Part shown: one piece after another, positions 12,466 to 24,612 of the stretch | Numbering within the stretch: the stretch's first letter is position 1 | Layout: every line of letters begins with the position of its first letter | Assembly: GCA_020091685.1 (NCBI GenBank) | Contig: CM034605.1 | Span: forward strand, 26,919,010-26,983,009 | Source of the DNA: Lutjanus erythropterus | Taxonomy: Eukaryota > Chordata > Actinopteri > Lutjaniformes > Lutjanidae | Reading direction: 5' to 3' | Length of the DNA: 64,000 nt | Translations under genes and position numbers: made by a program | The notes under the pieces: model-generated | What the model was told of the DNA's origin: nothing | Seen by the model: only the letters and a program-made list of their open reading frames with translations | The model's database searches: none

Positions 12466-13014
12466 TTGTAGCTAGTTTGTGTGAACATGTCCACTTGTGT
12501 TTGGACTTAACTGTTACAAGAGCTCGTGCTAATTCAAAATCCTGAAGAAACTGGGGGACAAAAGAGTTCCCACATTTGTTCTTGTCACACCTTGGGAGAC
12601 TAACCCGCCTCCCTGACCTTATAATCTGGGCATCATGACAGAAATGGGGAGGATCCGAGACACAGAAATCTTTAGAGGAAAGTGGTCGAACAACCAGTGT
12701 GGAGCAAAAGTCCAGTCCCCAGAGGACTTTTCCTGCTCTGCAGAAAGAAATGACTCACACAGTGCAGCCATACATCTTAACACTGAACTGAAGAGAAAGA
12801 GAAGTTCTTTTCCGGCCCCTGAGGATCTCAGTCTGTTTTAAGGTGGATTCATTGTTGGAACCTGCCACATTCTCTCAGTTCTCCTCACCCCCGCCTTAAA
12901 CTTTCACCCCTTTGTAGAATCGCCCTGTTTAGAGAAGCTCTCCGTAAGAAAGCTGTGACAGGTGGCAATAAAATAACTTAACCACTAACCGTTTTTCTTC
13001 TCTTCTTCTTCTAG

Positions 13015-13107
13015 TTTAGCAGCTTATCACATTCAGTCCAATGCCAGATGCTACTCACCTTTTTTTTCACAAGCTGTTTGGTTGCTTCAGTGCCAAGCGA
13101 GGAGGAG
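13015..13107 (+). other. Candidate small exon with strong acceptor and signal-peptide-like frame
   Basis: A long pyrimidine tract (TTTTTCTTCTCTTCTTCTTC) ending in TAG precedes this 93-base stretch, and GAG|GTAAAG, a good donor, follows. From the ATG at 13048 the 20-codon reading is MLLTFFFTSCLVASVPSEEE, a convincing short signal peptide. However, it ends in phase 0, whereas the first recognised gfra4 exon needs phase 1. The ATG at 13041 does end in phase 1 but gives a peptide (MPDATHLFFHKLF...) that is not signal-like. It may be an exon of gfra4, an exon of something else, or a decoy. Confidence 0.2.
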
Positions 13108-13459
13108 GTAAAGAACCTTCAAAAGCCTCTTTCACGCATACACTGCAACCTTGAACTTAATCTAGACATTACCTGCAGGAGCTGTATGTGAGAACACAAA
13201 ATGTCCTGATCCACAGGTGCCAAACTCAATTTCATCTCGAGCCGTATCAGCATTATGCTTTTCCTCAAAGGCCCGGTTGTAAATGTAAGGCAATAGAAAT
13301 GCATATTTGCTATCATATTGAATAATTGCCTCTGTGTTTGATTATTATTGTTGGTTTTAAAAATAAATAACTAGCTCTGAAAGCAGAATTGTAAGAAAAA
13401 CAATGGCAAGCTGTGTACAACTATTAAACAACTTATTTTAAAAATGGAATACAAAGTAG

Positions 13460-13734
13460 CAGAGCTACAATAACTTATTGATTAGTTGTCAACTATTTAA
13501 TTAATCACCATAATAAGTTAATTGGGTTTTTTGGGGGTTTTTTTTAAGAAAGAAAGTCAAAATTCTCTGATTTAAGCTCCTTATATGTGAATATTTTCAG
13601 TTTATTTTATTCTTCTCTGACAGTAAACTCAACATCTTTGAACTGTGAACCAAAAAAAAATCTTCTGGACCAAACAACTAATCGATTATTTGAGAATAAG
13701 ATCGATTAATCAGCAATGAAAAGTTGCAGCCCTA
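13460..13734. mobile_element. hAT-type MITE (ATCGATTA family), copy 1
   Basis: The left end reads CAGAGCTAC and the right end GCAGCCCTA; the interior shows the typical near-palindromic ATTGATTAG / CGATTAATC motifs just inside each end. Flanks CAAAGTAG (13452-13459) and CAAAGGAG (13735-13742) match at 7 of 8 positions, as expected for an aged 8-bp hAT target duplication. It is 275 bp and has no coding capacity. A relative with a perfect target duplication lies at 49287-49500. Confidence 0.75.
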
Positions 13735-13742
13735 CAAAGGAG

Positions 13743-16700
13743 TACAATATTAATAATGACGTTAAAATAACAGTAAGGGTTCTTTGCGAGCTCTTGCAGG
13801 CCACATAAATTGAGGTAGAGTTTGACATGTGTCCTAATCAGTTGGACAGGACATTAAACAAAGTTTTTGTGAGCTGATGTGTGAATGGAGCAAGTGGGCG
13901 TGTTGATGACGTTGAACTGTGTGCTGCTGCTTCATACTCTTTGTCTGATTGCCTGTATATTGCTTTGATTTATTTATCACCTACCTCAGATTGGGCTGAG
14001 ACTTGGTTTGTAAAGTTTGCAGCCTGCTGTGCATCGCTCTGTGTTACAAAGATGCAGCTGAAAATCAACAGTGCATTTATTCGACTCAAAATGCAGACTG
14101 ACTCAGTTGATGACTTGAACCATCTACTGCAGTACTGATATTAATGCAAAAACAGTCGTCAGTACAAATGAGTCTTGTTTTGAATATTTATTCTAGTGTC
14201 AGTAGGACTGATACCAAAAAATAGATCCAACACATGTTAGATGACGTCACAGACACATGAATATTCTTCTTAGTGCTATAAATATTTACATCTGCTGCTG
14301 CTGTGAACATTCATTTATTTGCCTTCAGGAACTGTCTTGTATTTAAACACTGGATTAAGTGGTTAACAGGGAGCAGTAAAGATACGTGCCCCATGTTTGG
14401 CAAATTATTTGGTGGTAATATATCCAGATGTGGAATCGTACTTAATTATAAAATATTTTGCTCCTTATATGTAGGGTTGTACAGCCAAAAACACGGAATC
14501 GGTGAGTAAACATGTCTATCCGATACTGCATAATTTATTAACCGCTGAAATGGGACTGTAGCGTCTTTTTTGCCAAATTTTTTGGTCAGTGGAGGAGAGA
14601 AACGCTGGCTTTACCTCGGCATCGGATCTAGCTGCAAAGTCTTCATTATAGCCCCTCATGTTAAGCAGAAAGTCTGAAGAGTTTGAGTCAGGAAGAGGAA
14701 TAATCTGGTGTCATTTCAGTCTGTATTTCCTTTTCTTGTTTTTGGAGGAAGTGGCATCGGAACATCTATTCTTTTATAGTAGTACATTACCTGCTTTTAA
14801 CAATAAAAGAACCTGGCTCTGGTATTAGGCGCCACATCTCGCCTAAAATAAGTGGAGTATTCCCAGCGGACTAACTGTACAACAGGTTGTGTGTTACGTG
14901 TGTGAAATGGCACAATCAGACAATGTGGTGAACTGATTCTCAGGACGTAATCAAGAATACATATGTGATAGGGTCCATAGAGGGAGGCTTTGGGGCGTCA
15001 CTACATTTCACACAAGGAGGAGCAGGGAAAGTGGAAGTAAAACCTTTATTTATGTAAAGGTAGTGGTGCATGAGTGTAACACTTTGGAGACCTATATACA
15101 AGTAAAAGTCCTGCCTTCAGATTTTCGCTGAAAGAAAGAGTAAATAAGTTGTAAGTACGATTTACTAATGTATCAAAAGTAAAGAGCTCAGGGTGCAGGC
15201 TAGTTCTGATGATTCATATGTCTTATTGTGGCCATTTTCATTCTCTCAGACCAGCTGAAAAAAGAAAGGGACAAAAAAGAACAGGGGAAATATAAGACAG
15301 GACAAAAGGAACAAAATAAAGAAAAAAACAGAGTATCAAAAGAAGTAAAGAACAGTAGAAAATGTGTAAATTTAGTCTTTCACTGAGCTGAAACAAGGCT
15401 GTTATTTTTTCTGCAATTGATACTTTTACTTGAAAACATGCATAATTATCTCAGTTACAATGCAATCTGACTCTGCAAATTAACTACAGACGTAACAAGA
15501 ATGTTTCGAAGGAAAAATAACAATCTAAACTCAACGTCCACTTACTCGCTTCCTCTGGAGCGTTTGACTGTGTCGCACTGTCCTCCTCATCAATAGGAAC
15601 TGTAAATGTTAAAACCTGCAATGTGATAAATAAAAAACACAATATTTCACCCTAAAATGTAGTTAAGGAAAAGCAGAAGATTTCTGAAAGAGGAAATGCT
15701 CAATTAAAATACCAGTGTCTCAAATCTGTACCCACATAAGTTCATGTATTTGGTTGCTTTCTACCTCAAAATACATGCGAATGTCCAGCAAGAGTTGAAT
15801 ATTATGACAATTTCATGCAGTACCTCTAATTTATATTCACATAAAAGCTCCTCATTATCATAATATCCAATTTAGACTTTTTAGAGCTACTGATTGAAGT
15901 CTCGAGCCTTTATCTTTGATTTCTTTTGAAATACTGATCTAGTAATCTAACTTCAGTGTAATAATCATTTCACTCCCCCATCATATCATTCACACCACTG
16001 AGGAGCTCAGTCTCAAAAATCAATTTATTATTATCTTGCACAACATAAATGTGTCGGCACAAAAATCATGATCTGCACTTCAAAAGAGTAAAAATGATTT
16101 TCTCGCTGGCAAAATGGCTTTTTGAAATTTTAAAAAATAGTTTTTCATCAAGCTTTCAGGTCCCACACACACTTTCAATTCTAAGAAGACAAAGAAAAAT
16201 GCCCAAATTGCAGTGGCGTGGTTATTTGGGAACAGCTGCGGAATGATATTGACTTTCTTCGGGATGGATTAGTCACTGAGGAATCCGGGGAAGGAGATTA
16301 GTATTCTGCATCACGGCCGGAGTGGTCTCCTGGTTCTCCTCTAAATTTCATCATGTTTTTGCTGAATCAATGATACAGAGCAAAAGGACCCTATCACAGC
16401 GTATTTTGAGGACCAATTTATTGTCCAAATAAATCCTGCTGCAAACTAAATTTATGGAAAAGTGTCTAAAATAGTTTCTTCACTATTGTGCAAATGGATT
16501 TACACAAACGTGTTTGTTCTTTCACATCGACTTGTGTGTTTATGTGCGTACGTTTATAGGAGGAAGATTGCTCTTTTGTTTTGGCACCGCTGCCGGGGAG
16601 GAGAGAGGGCATTATTAGTAGCTGTGAAAGAAGAGACAACATAGCAGAAGAAGCCCCAGCAGACTCAGTGAGTCATCTTGGTTAAGAAGTGTATGGGGAG

Positions 16701-18273
16701 GCGCAGTTAGCTAATAAGGAACTACAATATAGAGTAACAAAAGCACGGTCCCTTGGTAGCACTGTCAAAGATTTACCAAACAATCTGAGAGCCTGTTATC
16801 TCTAATAGGATTCATCATACAGACTATAGCAAGTCACTCATCCGTACAGCGGCTGATGAAGAGAAAGATGGCTTTCGTGCGAGATCTATACAAGCAATCA
16901 TAGATATGAAAATGAGCTACAAACGAGAACATGCACAGTGACTCAGCACAAACCGAGAAAGCAAACATTCCTCACTTGTGAGCTCAGATCTCGCTTCGTT
17001 CAGTCAGCGTTGTGAACTCGGAGCTAAAAGTTTAAGAGTTGCTGCAGAGACATCGACTTTAAGACTGAACTGAAAGACTTTTGCTGAATGCTGCATTTCC
17101 TTTGGTTATCTTGGGAGTAGTCCCTTTAAAATATTCGTAAAGCGAGTTGCTCCACAGCCTCTTATACATTTCATGTCAAGTTTATTTGCATAGCTCACAT
17201 ATGATGTCTCAGTCGACTTTACAGGCTCACAACCACAGGGCTGGAGCCGGGGGGGTTGGGAGGGGGGATTCATGGAGGCCATGAAGGCCATGGCTGTCGT
17301 GGCCCCTTATTTGTTTGGCCTCATGCCCCTCAAAGACCTACAGTCTATATGTCCTAAGGCCACAGTGACCTCAATGTCTCAATTCTGACTGGGCAACATC
17401 AATTGAAACACAAATAACCAGTATCGAGTTTGATTTCTAGCCTGTTATGAACCGCTGGAAAACCAGTGGGCTGTTTATGACAACAGTTTGATAAATTAGC
17501 TAATAATAAAATCTGTGACTGAGCTGACCCAGTGCCCTGAAAAGTGTTACAAGCCTCACGAGTATTATGGCCTAATTGTTGTAACATAAATGTTAGCAAA
17601 TATAACATTAGCCGAGTCCAGTGACTGTGATTAGTCCAGGGCTAAGCATGTATAAACTTCTGACTCAGGAGTTTCTGTAAATATTGGTAATTTGTAAATA
17701 ATAGTAATTAATTATTTTGTGAAATAAACATTTTTTAAATTTATTTATGCCTATTTCAAATACAGTTTCATTCATCCATTCCAAATAAAATAATCCCTAA
17801 CCAATAAGATAAATTCATTACTTCGTTGAACTAAATATCATTGTTTTATTTAATGGCTTCAAAACACCAAAAGCCAAGTGCCCCCTGCCCCTTGCCCCGA
17901 AAATGATGAAATCCGAGGCCCGGCAGGAGCAAATCATCATTTTCAGCATCAGTTAAACTACTGATTATTTTTTCACGGAACCACCCCGTCTGTTGAAATT
18001 ATAGCAAAGAAATGCTTTAAATCACAAAATGTTGATCGTGAAATTATCTGCAAAACTGCAAATTTGTTTTCCCAAATAATATTTTAATCGACTAACAATA
18101 AATGGACTGGGAGATCCCACAAAAATGCAGTGAGACCGGAACCAAACAGAGCCTCTGAGACCAATGATTGCCAGTTTGATGGGGAATTCAGTACCAAGGT
18201 TGTTTTCTTGCCTGATTTGGTGCCCATTTGGAGCCCATCTGGCTAGCTGTACTGCTAACCAAGCTAACTACAG
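13743..18273. other. Non-coding region with one repeat fragment
   Basis: No supported exon. Around 15085-15185 the wording AAGTAAAAGTCCTGCCTTCA and TATCAAAAGTAAA resembles a common fish element containing AAGTAAAAGTACTG motifs; related copies appear near 38.3-39.1 and 56.5 kb. Near 17175-17230 TCAAGTTTATTTGCATAGC resembles the end of another fish repeat. The rest is unassigned AT-rich DNA. Confidence 0.45.
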
Positions 18274-18474
18274 CTCTAACTCCCAAAAAGTTGGACACTG
18301 TGCAAAAAGTATATAAAAACAGGATGCAATGATTTGCAAATACTTTTCGACCTATAATCAATTGAACACTGTACAATGACATTTTTTTTTTTTACTTTTT
18401 CAAAATGTACACTCATTCTGAATTTGATTACATTCTGTTTTTATTCAAGTTTTACACAACATACCAATTTTGTA
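18274..18474. mobile_element. Short Tc1-like MITE remnant (AAAGTTGG family)
   Basis: The left edge reads TCCCAAAAAGTTGGACACTG and the right side ends TTTTACACAACATACCAATT, a diverged inverted pair typical of a fish Tc1-like family whose ends contain CCAATTCCAAAAAAGTTGGG. The interior has the family words ATGATTTGCAAATAC and GACCTATAATCAATTGAA. It is only about 200 bp and non-coding, so an internally deleted derivative. Larger relatives lie at 28334-28621 and 59994-60807. Confidence 0.65.
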
Positions 18475-18760
18475 GCTAACACCAGCTACAGTTAACAGCA
18501 GATAGTTGTTAGCCTACTTTTAAAAGAAGTAAACTAGCTATCTGTCCATGAGGTATAACTCTGTAAACCACCTCTGTACTGTACTCTGTTGTCAAACTTG
18601 CCATATAACATTTAATGACACATCCAAAATGTATCACTGTAGTTGAGGTCAAGGAAAATATTCACTCTTATAATGGTCTCATGACGGCCAGTGTCAAAAC
18701 AAACCACATGCGACAGTTTAATTTCATATTAAAGCATAAAGCTAAACAGTTTCTTTGAGT

Positions 18761-18880
18761 TTAATGATGTCAAACTGCCATAACAAATGCACTCCCGTCT
18801 TGGTTAATGTCAAGCTGTCATAACAAAAACATTGTCGGGTTGATTAATGTCAAGTTGGCATAAAGATTTGCGATTGTTAA
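18761..18880 (+). repeat. Three-unit tandem repeat, about 41-bp period
   Basis: Three successive units begin TTAATGATGTCAAACTGCC, TTAATGTCAAGCTGTCATAA and TTAATGTCAAGTTGGCATAA at about 18761, 18804 and 18845. Units share the TTAATGTCAA...CATAACAAA core and are moderately diverged. No function is suggested. Confidence 0.75.
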
Positions 18881-19854
18881 TGCAAAACTTTGCATTCTGA
18901 AATAACATAATTGACCAAATGACAGTGGAAACAGTCATAAACATTCACAAAGATCTCTTCACGATCGTGAGAGTGTCATGTCAGTCTTATTACACAGACC
19001 TTTAAATAAATTGTTAGTAATTAAAAGTTGGCAGTCCAGCCAAAGCTTTCTAAAAAGAAAAAAACCTCAAAACTGTAGAACAAAAATAAATACAAACCTT
19101 TTGTGCTGAAAAAAAAAGTTAGAAGTCATAGAAATTAGGAACGCAAGGGGTTTATAATCCAACAATTAAATTATAATGAATCCCATGAAACCCAGCGTCA
19201 AACATGAAGGAGCTGTAAAGTTGTTAGTATTGTTGTTTTCTGGGATATTGATTCACAAAAAAACGCTGAGTCAGGCTTACTGTATGCAAACATTTAAGTC
19301 ATTTTATCACTGTCATCACTATCTCTGTTCTCGTCCCCCGTTTTATCATCATCGTTCACATATCGAGAATTAAATCTTACTAAACTTCCTCTATGTGACT
19401 GCAGTGCTTTCTGTGGAGCAGCTGCTGGAGATTTTAAAGGAAGCTTTCTCCCGTTGGGCTGATAGCTAGCGGCTGATGGCAGTGACTGATGCCCGGTGGC
19501 TGTAGAGGAGCCTGGGGTTTAGGTGGGAGGCAGAGAGACGTGAGGAGCCACCCGATGAGGTGAGGGGAGCTGGAGTTCTCTCGCCATCCTTGCGCCTGTT
19601 TCCTTTGAGTGGAGAGTGGAGCACCGGCAGAGAGAGGAGGGCAAGAGAGCTGGTTATTTTCTGCTTGTTTGGAGGTTTTCTTATTAATCTCACCAACTTC
19701 TTGTCTTACTAAGTTAAATTTTAGTAGTTGCAGCTGTAAACCAACATGTTTATACTTTCAGCAGAGGCGGACTCAGACTGTCTGAGGGGCAGGGGCGAAA
19801 AAAAAAGGGGTATCAGCTGTACGTGGTGGGGCACCAGCACAGCCAAAGTCATGA

Positions 19855-20640
19855 TGCACTCTATCACATTTTGTCCATTGGAGCGGCACACTAGAGGCAC
19901 TTTATTTCATTTTTACCACTAGAAGGGCACTTTAGTTTTCCCCACCAGAAGAGCACACTAGAGGGCACTTTATCGCGTTTTTACTACTAGAAACGCACTT
20001 TAGAGGCCACTTTTTCATATTTTCTTCGCTAGAAGGGCACTCTAGAGGGTGTGATCACATTTTGTCCACTACAAGGACACCCTAGAGAGCACTTCATCAC
20101 ATTTTCTCCACTAGGGGGGCACCCTAGAGGGCACATATTTTTTTGTCGACCAGAAGGGCACTAGTTTTCTCCACTAGAAGGCTATCCTACTGGGCGCTTA
20201 ATCAAGTTTTTTCTACATTTTAGAGGTTTTCTTCACCACTCTAGAGGTCACTTTTACATATTTTCTGTACAAGAAGGGCACTCTGGAGGGTGCTATCACA
20301 TATTCCCCACTAGAAGGGCTCTCTGAAGGGCACTTCATCATGTTTTCTCTGCTAGAGGGTCACTCTAGAGGTCACCTTTCAACATTTTCTCCACTAGAAG
20401 GTTTCGATCCTAGGGCAATTCAGAGGGCACCTTATGTTTACACCACTAGAAGGGCACCCTAGAGGGCGCTTTATCACCTGTTCTCCCCTAGAAGGTCTCT
20501 TTGTCATTTTTTGTTCACTAGAGGGGCACCCTGGAGGGCACCTTATCACATTTTCTCCCCTAGAAGAGCACTCATGTTTTGTCCACTGAAACAGCACCCT
20601 AGAGGTCATTTTATCACATTATCTTAACTAAAGGCTCTTT
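19855..20640. repeat. Degenerate minisatellite, roughly 42-bp units built on CACTAGAAGGGCACCCTAGA
   Basis: Some 18 to 20 imperfect units follow one another. Each combines a CTAGAAGGGCACCCTAGAGG-like half and a CACTTTATCACATTTTCTCC-like half. Units vary by point changes and by loss of half-units, so the array is old. Because the period is near a multiple of three, the minus strand has an open frame at 20394-20609 with a repeated RCPPGCPSS-like motif; I regard this as a by-product of the repeat. The left flank (19765-19810) has a GGGGCAGGGGCGAAAAA tract and the right flank a G-rich tract (20650-20672), which may mark edges of the element carrying the array. Confidence 0.85.
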
Positions 20641-22849
20641 TAAGGTGTTTTTGGGGAGGGGGCATGGGGGGCTTGCAGGATTCAAATGCGCTCACTTCAT
20701 GTCCCACAACACTGTCTACAATTTTTCAGTTAATGCTTATTTGTACAGTCTCCTGCTTTGTCTGACAAAAACATTACAAATTCACCTTGTTTCCAGCTGC
20801 GAGAATGAAGCCAGAGATCACAGGATCGAAAAGTGAATTCAGGTCCGTTCCTTTCCTCAAAAACATGTTTGAGACTGAACCATAGCAGGTGTGTTTGGGT
20901 GCGAGCGAGGGATGAGGAAAGGAAGAGGAGAGATAAGTGGAAAGGATGACGCGACTTGAGAGGAAATTGGAGAGAAACAAAGAGGAGAAGAAACAAAAAA
21001 GCGACGAGAGGGAGCGCTCAAACAGATTATTTACCTCAGTGGGATAAACACGGAGGCATATAGGATGGAACGAATTTGAATGACAAGGCAACTGATTTCT
21101 CCTAATTGGTTTTGACTGTCTCTCTTTGAACTGCCGGTGTGCTGCGGCTCTGTTTCCAGGCAAACAGCTATCTCTCGCAATCTGGAGTGCTGCTTAATTT
21201 CTCCGACAAATATCAAACCTCTCTCCACACTGGATTAGTTGCAATTTAATAAGATTTGCACTGTTGCTGCTCACCAGGGAGTTTTTTTTTTCTTTTTCCT
21301 TTTTCTTTTGCCTTGCAGCCTAGGGAAGCCAAACCTGGCTTTAAGGTTCTTCTGTGCTCCACCTTCCATATCAGAACACCCACACACACCACCCACATCT
21401 CTGCTCCCACCTACTGTTCCACAAACTTGCATAAGAGGAGCAAAAGAAATATGTTTAAATATTGTTTCTCTTAAATCGAGTGCAGAGAACTACCACAGGG
21501 GTGACATAATATCATGCATTTCCAATGCAAATGTGCATTTTAAGAGTTTTCTCAAAGCGAGTGAAGTGCCTTGACATAAGGCTGATTCCTCCGCTTTTTT
21601 CAAGGTACCATCACTTGATCCAAGAAAACTCTCAAGTGGAGCTGATTTGCATTGAAAACGAATGACATTATCTCACCCTGCAAATTTTTTTCCCCATCCC
21701 TTTGCTTTACATAAACTGAATCAGATTGTAAGATGCTACGGTGGAATAAATGACTTGTCGAGGGGGATATTTTTTTTTTGGCACACTAAGTGCCGCCTGT
21801 CAAGACCTCAGCAAAGATGAGCTCTTCACTTGAGTGGCAGATGCTTTCTCTCAATAGGCTCCACAAACATCCCAAACCCATAGCAACAAGCTTCTTGCCT
21901 GACTGTCTGTCTAGACTTTTATTGACAGCTTACCGCTAGATGGGCTGACTCCTCGGAAAGGTTGAGAAGTCTCCTGCTGGGCGCATGGCAGTTAACCCCT
22001 TTCTCTCCACAGCTGCAGCAGGCTTCAGCTGAGGCTGTATGACATGTTGTGTCCTTTTCTGTTTCATCTGATCACGTCTAGAGTCACGCAGGGAGAGGTA
22101 CTCCGAGTTGCAGTCTGAGCCAAAGGAAAACGTAGAATTGTGACAGTCTCGTCAGCCTGCCAGTGGAAAATTAGCGGGCGTCTGCCTTTATTGGGATACT
22201 GCTTTCGCTCCTTATCACTTGATTGAGCCGTGATCGAATCAAATTTGATTAAGATTTAATTACTGAACCAACTCGTTGCACACAAAGTCTCACCAAGTCG
22301 GCGGTGACACAGAAATGCTTTTGGACATGATTTCTTGGAGTCTGTCAAGCAGTGGATAACCAATTCTTCTCACTTATTTAAAACTAATCACTGTAATTAT
22401 AGATGGTTTAAATGCTTTCTAAAGAGAGCAGCAAATGATGGTACCCTAAATACAGCTGTACTGTTAAAAATGAGATTTAAATAATGCCTTAAAGCTGTAA
22501 TATGTAACATTTCTGTTAAAACGTCTAAAAGCTCTAGACCTATATTATATATTTTGTGGAGTTGTGTACACTTACATTGCCCCAAAAGTTTCCAGCAGTG
22601 TAGTACTATAACAGTAGTACTATAACTTCTGTGAAAACACTGCATACGTCAGAGAGCAAGGAACAAAGTCGGCAAATGTGACTAATCATAAAGTGCTGGA
22701 TTGTCTCTCTCAATAAGTTTGATCAAAAGGTTAAAATATAACCACTGTTGTCTGTGAGCGTTTAATCAGTTTTGCTGTTTTTAGTATTATGGCACAACAC
22801 CTGTCCTAATTATAGATGCAAAACAAAGCATTTTCTAGCTTTGAAGGTT
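20641..22849. other. Non-coding region, possible conserved non-coding DNA
   Basis: No exon is supported. A pyrimidine tract followed by GCCTTGCAG near 21318 resembles a splice acceptor, but the following frame has no family resemblance or donor. The stretch 21480-22300 is free of the fish repeat families I recognise, which is notable given the density elsewhere, and could hold intronic regulatory DNA. Around 22480-22560 AAGCTGTAATATGTAACATT resembles the edge of a common fish repeat. Confidence 0.4.
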
Positions 22850-23085
22850 TGCGTCCCCCTCCCCCATTTTGCCTCACATTGGTTTTGTCCACTACCTACT
22901 TATAGCCACACATCTCTTTTTACCACCAAAATATTTACTATATGAAATAAGCGACTAGCAACAAATCTAGTAAATTAGTCAGACCATCAGGGGGAAAGTG
23001 AGTAATCCACACAGTGCTATTGTTTTGTAATTTATTCCCATGCATGCTGTAATCTCAGTCAGCCCTCCTCTGGCAGCAGCACAGC
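22850..23085 (+). repeat. Dispersed repeat, copy 2 of a pair
   Basis: Direct-orientation relative of 5775-6000, sharing the ordered landmarks TTGTCCACT, TAGCCACA, CCAAAATATT, TATATGAAATAAGCGAC, GACCATCAGGGG, AAAGTGAG, GTAATTTATTCC, CATGCATGCTGTAATCTCAG and CCTCTGGC. Family not identified. Confidence 0.7.
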
Positions 23086-23724
23086 ATCTTTCCTTGTTTA
23101 TTGCTTATTATTTATATGCTTATTGTCCCCACCAACCACGGCCGTGGCATGAAACCACCCTTGACCTTGTCCATGAACATAATAGGTCATGTCAGCTACG
23201 GTGCAATGATGATTGTTTAACAATGAAGAATACAACTCTCATGTTCCCACGCTGCTTCAGATGTCATCAAACTACGTATTTTGTTATTGTTTTAACGTGT
23301 GATAGCCTGCTTGCAGCCCTGTATGTCTAACATACATTTCTCTCCTATTTTCCCTCATGTATTCTACCGTCTGACAGTATTTCATATATATTCTGTCTCA
23401 GCTTGTTCTAGCTCTTTATCGAAGCTATGAGATGATTTCACTTGGTGAAATATTCAAACCCGAGAGTCCATATTTTTATGGCTGCACCATTCCCTCACAT
23501 GGAAATATCCAAGGTGTCTCTCTAGATGTGCATCATTTTACACACATTTCACTAAAATTCAGCCTGACATGTCTGGCATTTGGAAACTCTGGGACTTCTA
23601 CGAGTGTAGAAAATAAAGTTAAGCGGGTTTGAACAAACTTTGGCTGCACAGTATGAGTTTGTACTGACTGACCCAACTTTAAATTTTTTTAGCCAAACTG
23701 GCAAAATGGCTCATGTCAGTCAGT

Positions 23725-24612
23725 TGATCTACAGCACCACTTTTGTCCAGATTGTCATATTTTTTAAAACTTCTGGTTGGATTGTCATGAAATTTGGTGC
23801 AGACATCCAGAGTAAATTGTAGTAACTTTGGTGAGTCTCTAACCCCATAATGTCTGACAGAAAATGGTCAGGAAGGGAGTAAGTTGCTGCCTCAAGCAAA
23901 GGACTTTAGGTAACTCAGGGCCTTGTTCATGAGTGATGGTAAAACGGTGCCTGGTGGCAGATTAGTGCGAGCTAAGCCAGAAGGCAAAGCTTTCGATTTT
24001 CTAGTTGATCTACTTTCCAACTGTCACCTATTGTCCACTGACCAAAATAATGAGGTCACAGATACAAGTAGCCAAGATGAGTTTCCTCCCAAGGGTGGCT
24101 AGGCTCAGCCGGGTGAGGAGCTTATAGTCGAGCTGATGCTCCTTCAAGTTAAAAGGACCCAGCTGAGGTGGTTAGGATGTCTGACTGGGATGCTGCCTGG
24201 ACACCTCCCTTTGGAGGTTTTGCGAGCACGTTCTTCGGCAAAGAGACCCCAGGGTACACCCAGAACTCGCTGGAGGGATAATATAACACATCTGGCGTGG
24301 GGAACGCCATGGCATCCCCAGGCGGAGCTGGAAACCACTGCTGGAGAGAGGGATGTCTGGAATATACCAATATTAGCCTGCTTACACTACAATGGATGGA
24401 TGGATGGATGGATGAATGAATGGATTAGCAAATGTTATCATGCTAAGAGACTAAAATAAGATTATGAACATTGTAAACATACCTTCTAAACATCAGGGTG
24501 TTAGCATTGTGGGCACATTAACATGATGATGTTAGCATTTAGCTCAAAGTAGTGCTGTGCCTACGTGCAGCCTCACAAAGCCACTATATGGCTGTAAGCT
24601 CTTGTTAATTTG
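23725..24612 (+). repeat. Interspersed repeat split in two by a LINE insertion
   Basis: Left half 23725-23888 (GTCATGAAATTTGGTGCAGA, TAGTAACTTTGGTGAGTCTC) and right half 24426-24612 (TATCATGCTAAGAGACTAAA, GTTAGCATTTAGCTCAAAG, GCAGCCTCACAAAGCC) belong to the family seen whole at 11935-12235. The LINE at 23889-24425 lies between them. The split shows that this repeat was in place before the LINE arrived. Confidence 0.65.
23889..24425 (+). mobile_element. LINE fragment (RTE/Rex3-like 3' end) with GGAT tail, copy B
   Basis: Begins around CAAAGGACTTTAGGTAACTC (the region before a GGGCCTTGTTCATGAGTG landmark) and ends in a GGAT/GAAT array at 24392-24425. The plus-strand frame from 24136 reads QLRWLGCLTGMLPGHLPLEV, then a WRDNITHLAWGTPW-like stretch and ETTAGERDVWN, the reverse-transcriptase C-terminal tail of this fish LINE. 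Deletions inside the earlier part and loss of upstream coding show a dead, 5'-truncated copy. The terminal tetranucleotide array is the hallmark of target-primed insertion of Rex3/RTE-type elements, known from the family. Confidence 0.8.

Noticed and set aside
20394-20609. Minus-strand frame with repeated GCPSS-type motifs
   Set aside because: It arises from the 42-bp minisatellite, whose period is a multiple of three; repeated wording follows from the DNA repeat.
21239-21574. Frame after a strong TTTTCTTTTGCCTTGCAG acceptor-like site
   Set aside because: No donor in a suitable phase and no family resemblance; the pyrimidine tract is a plain poly-T/CT run.
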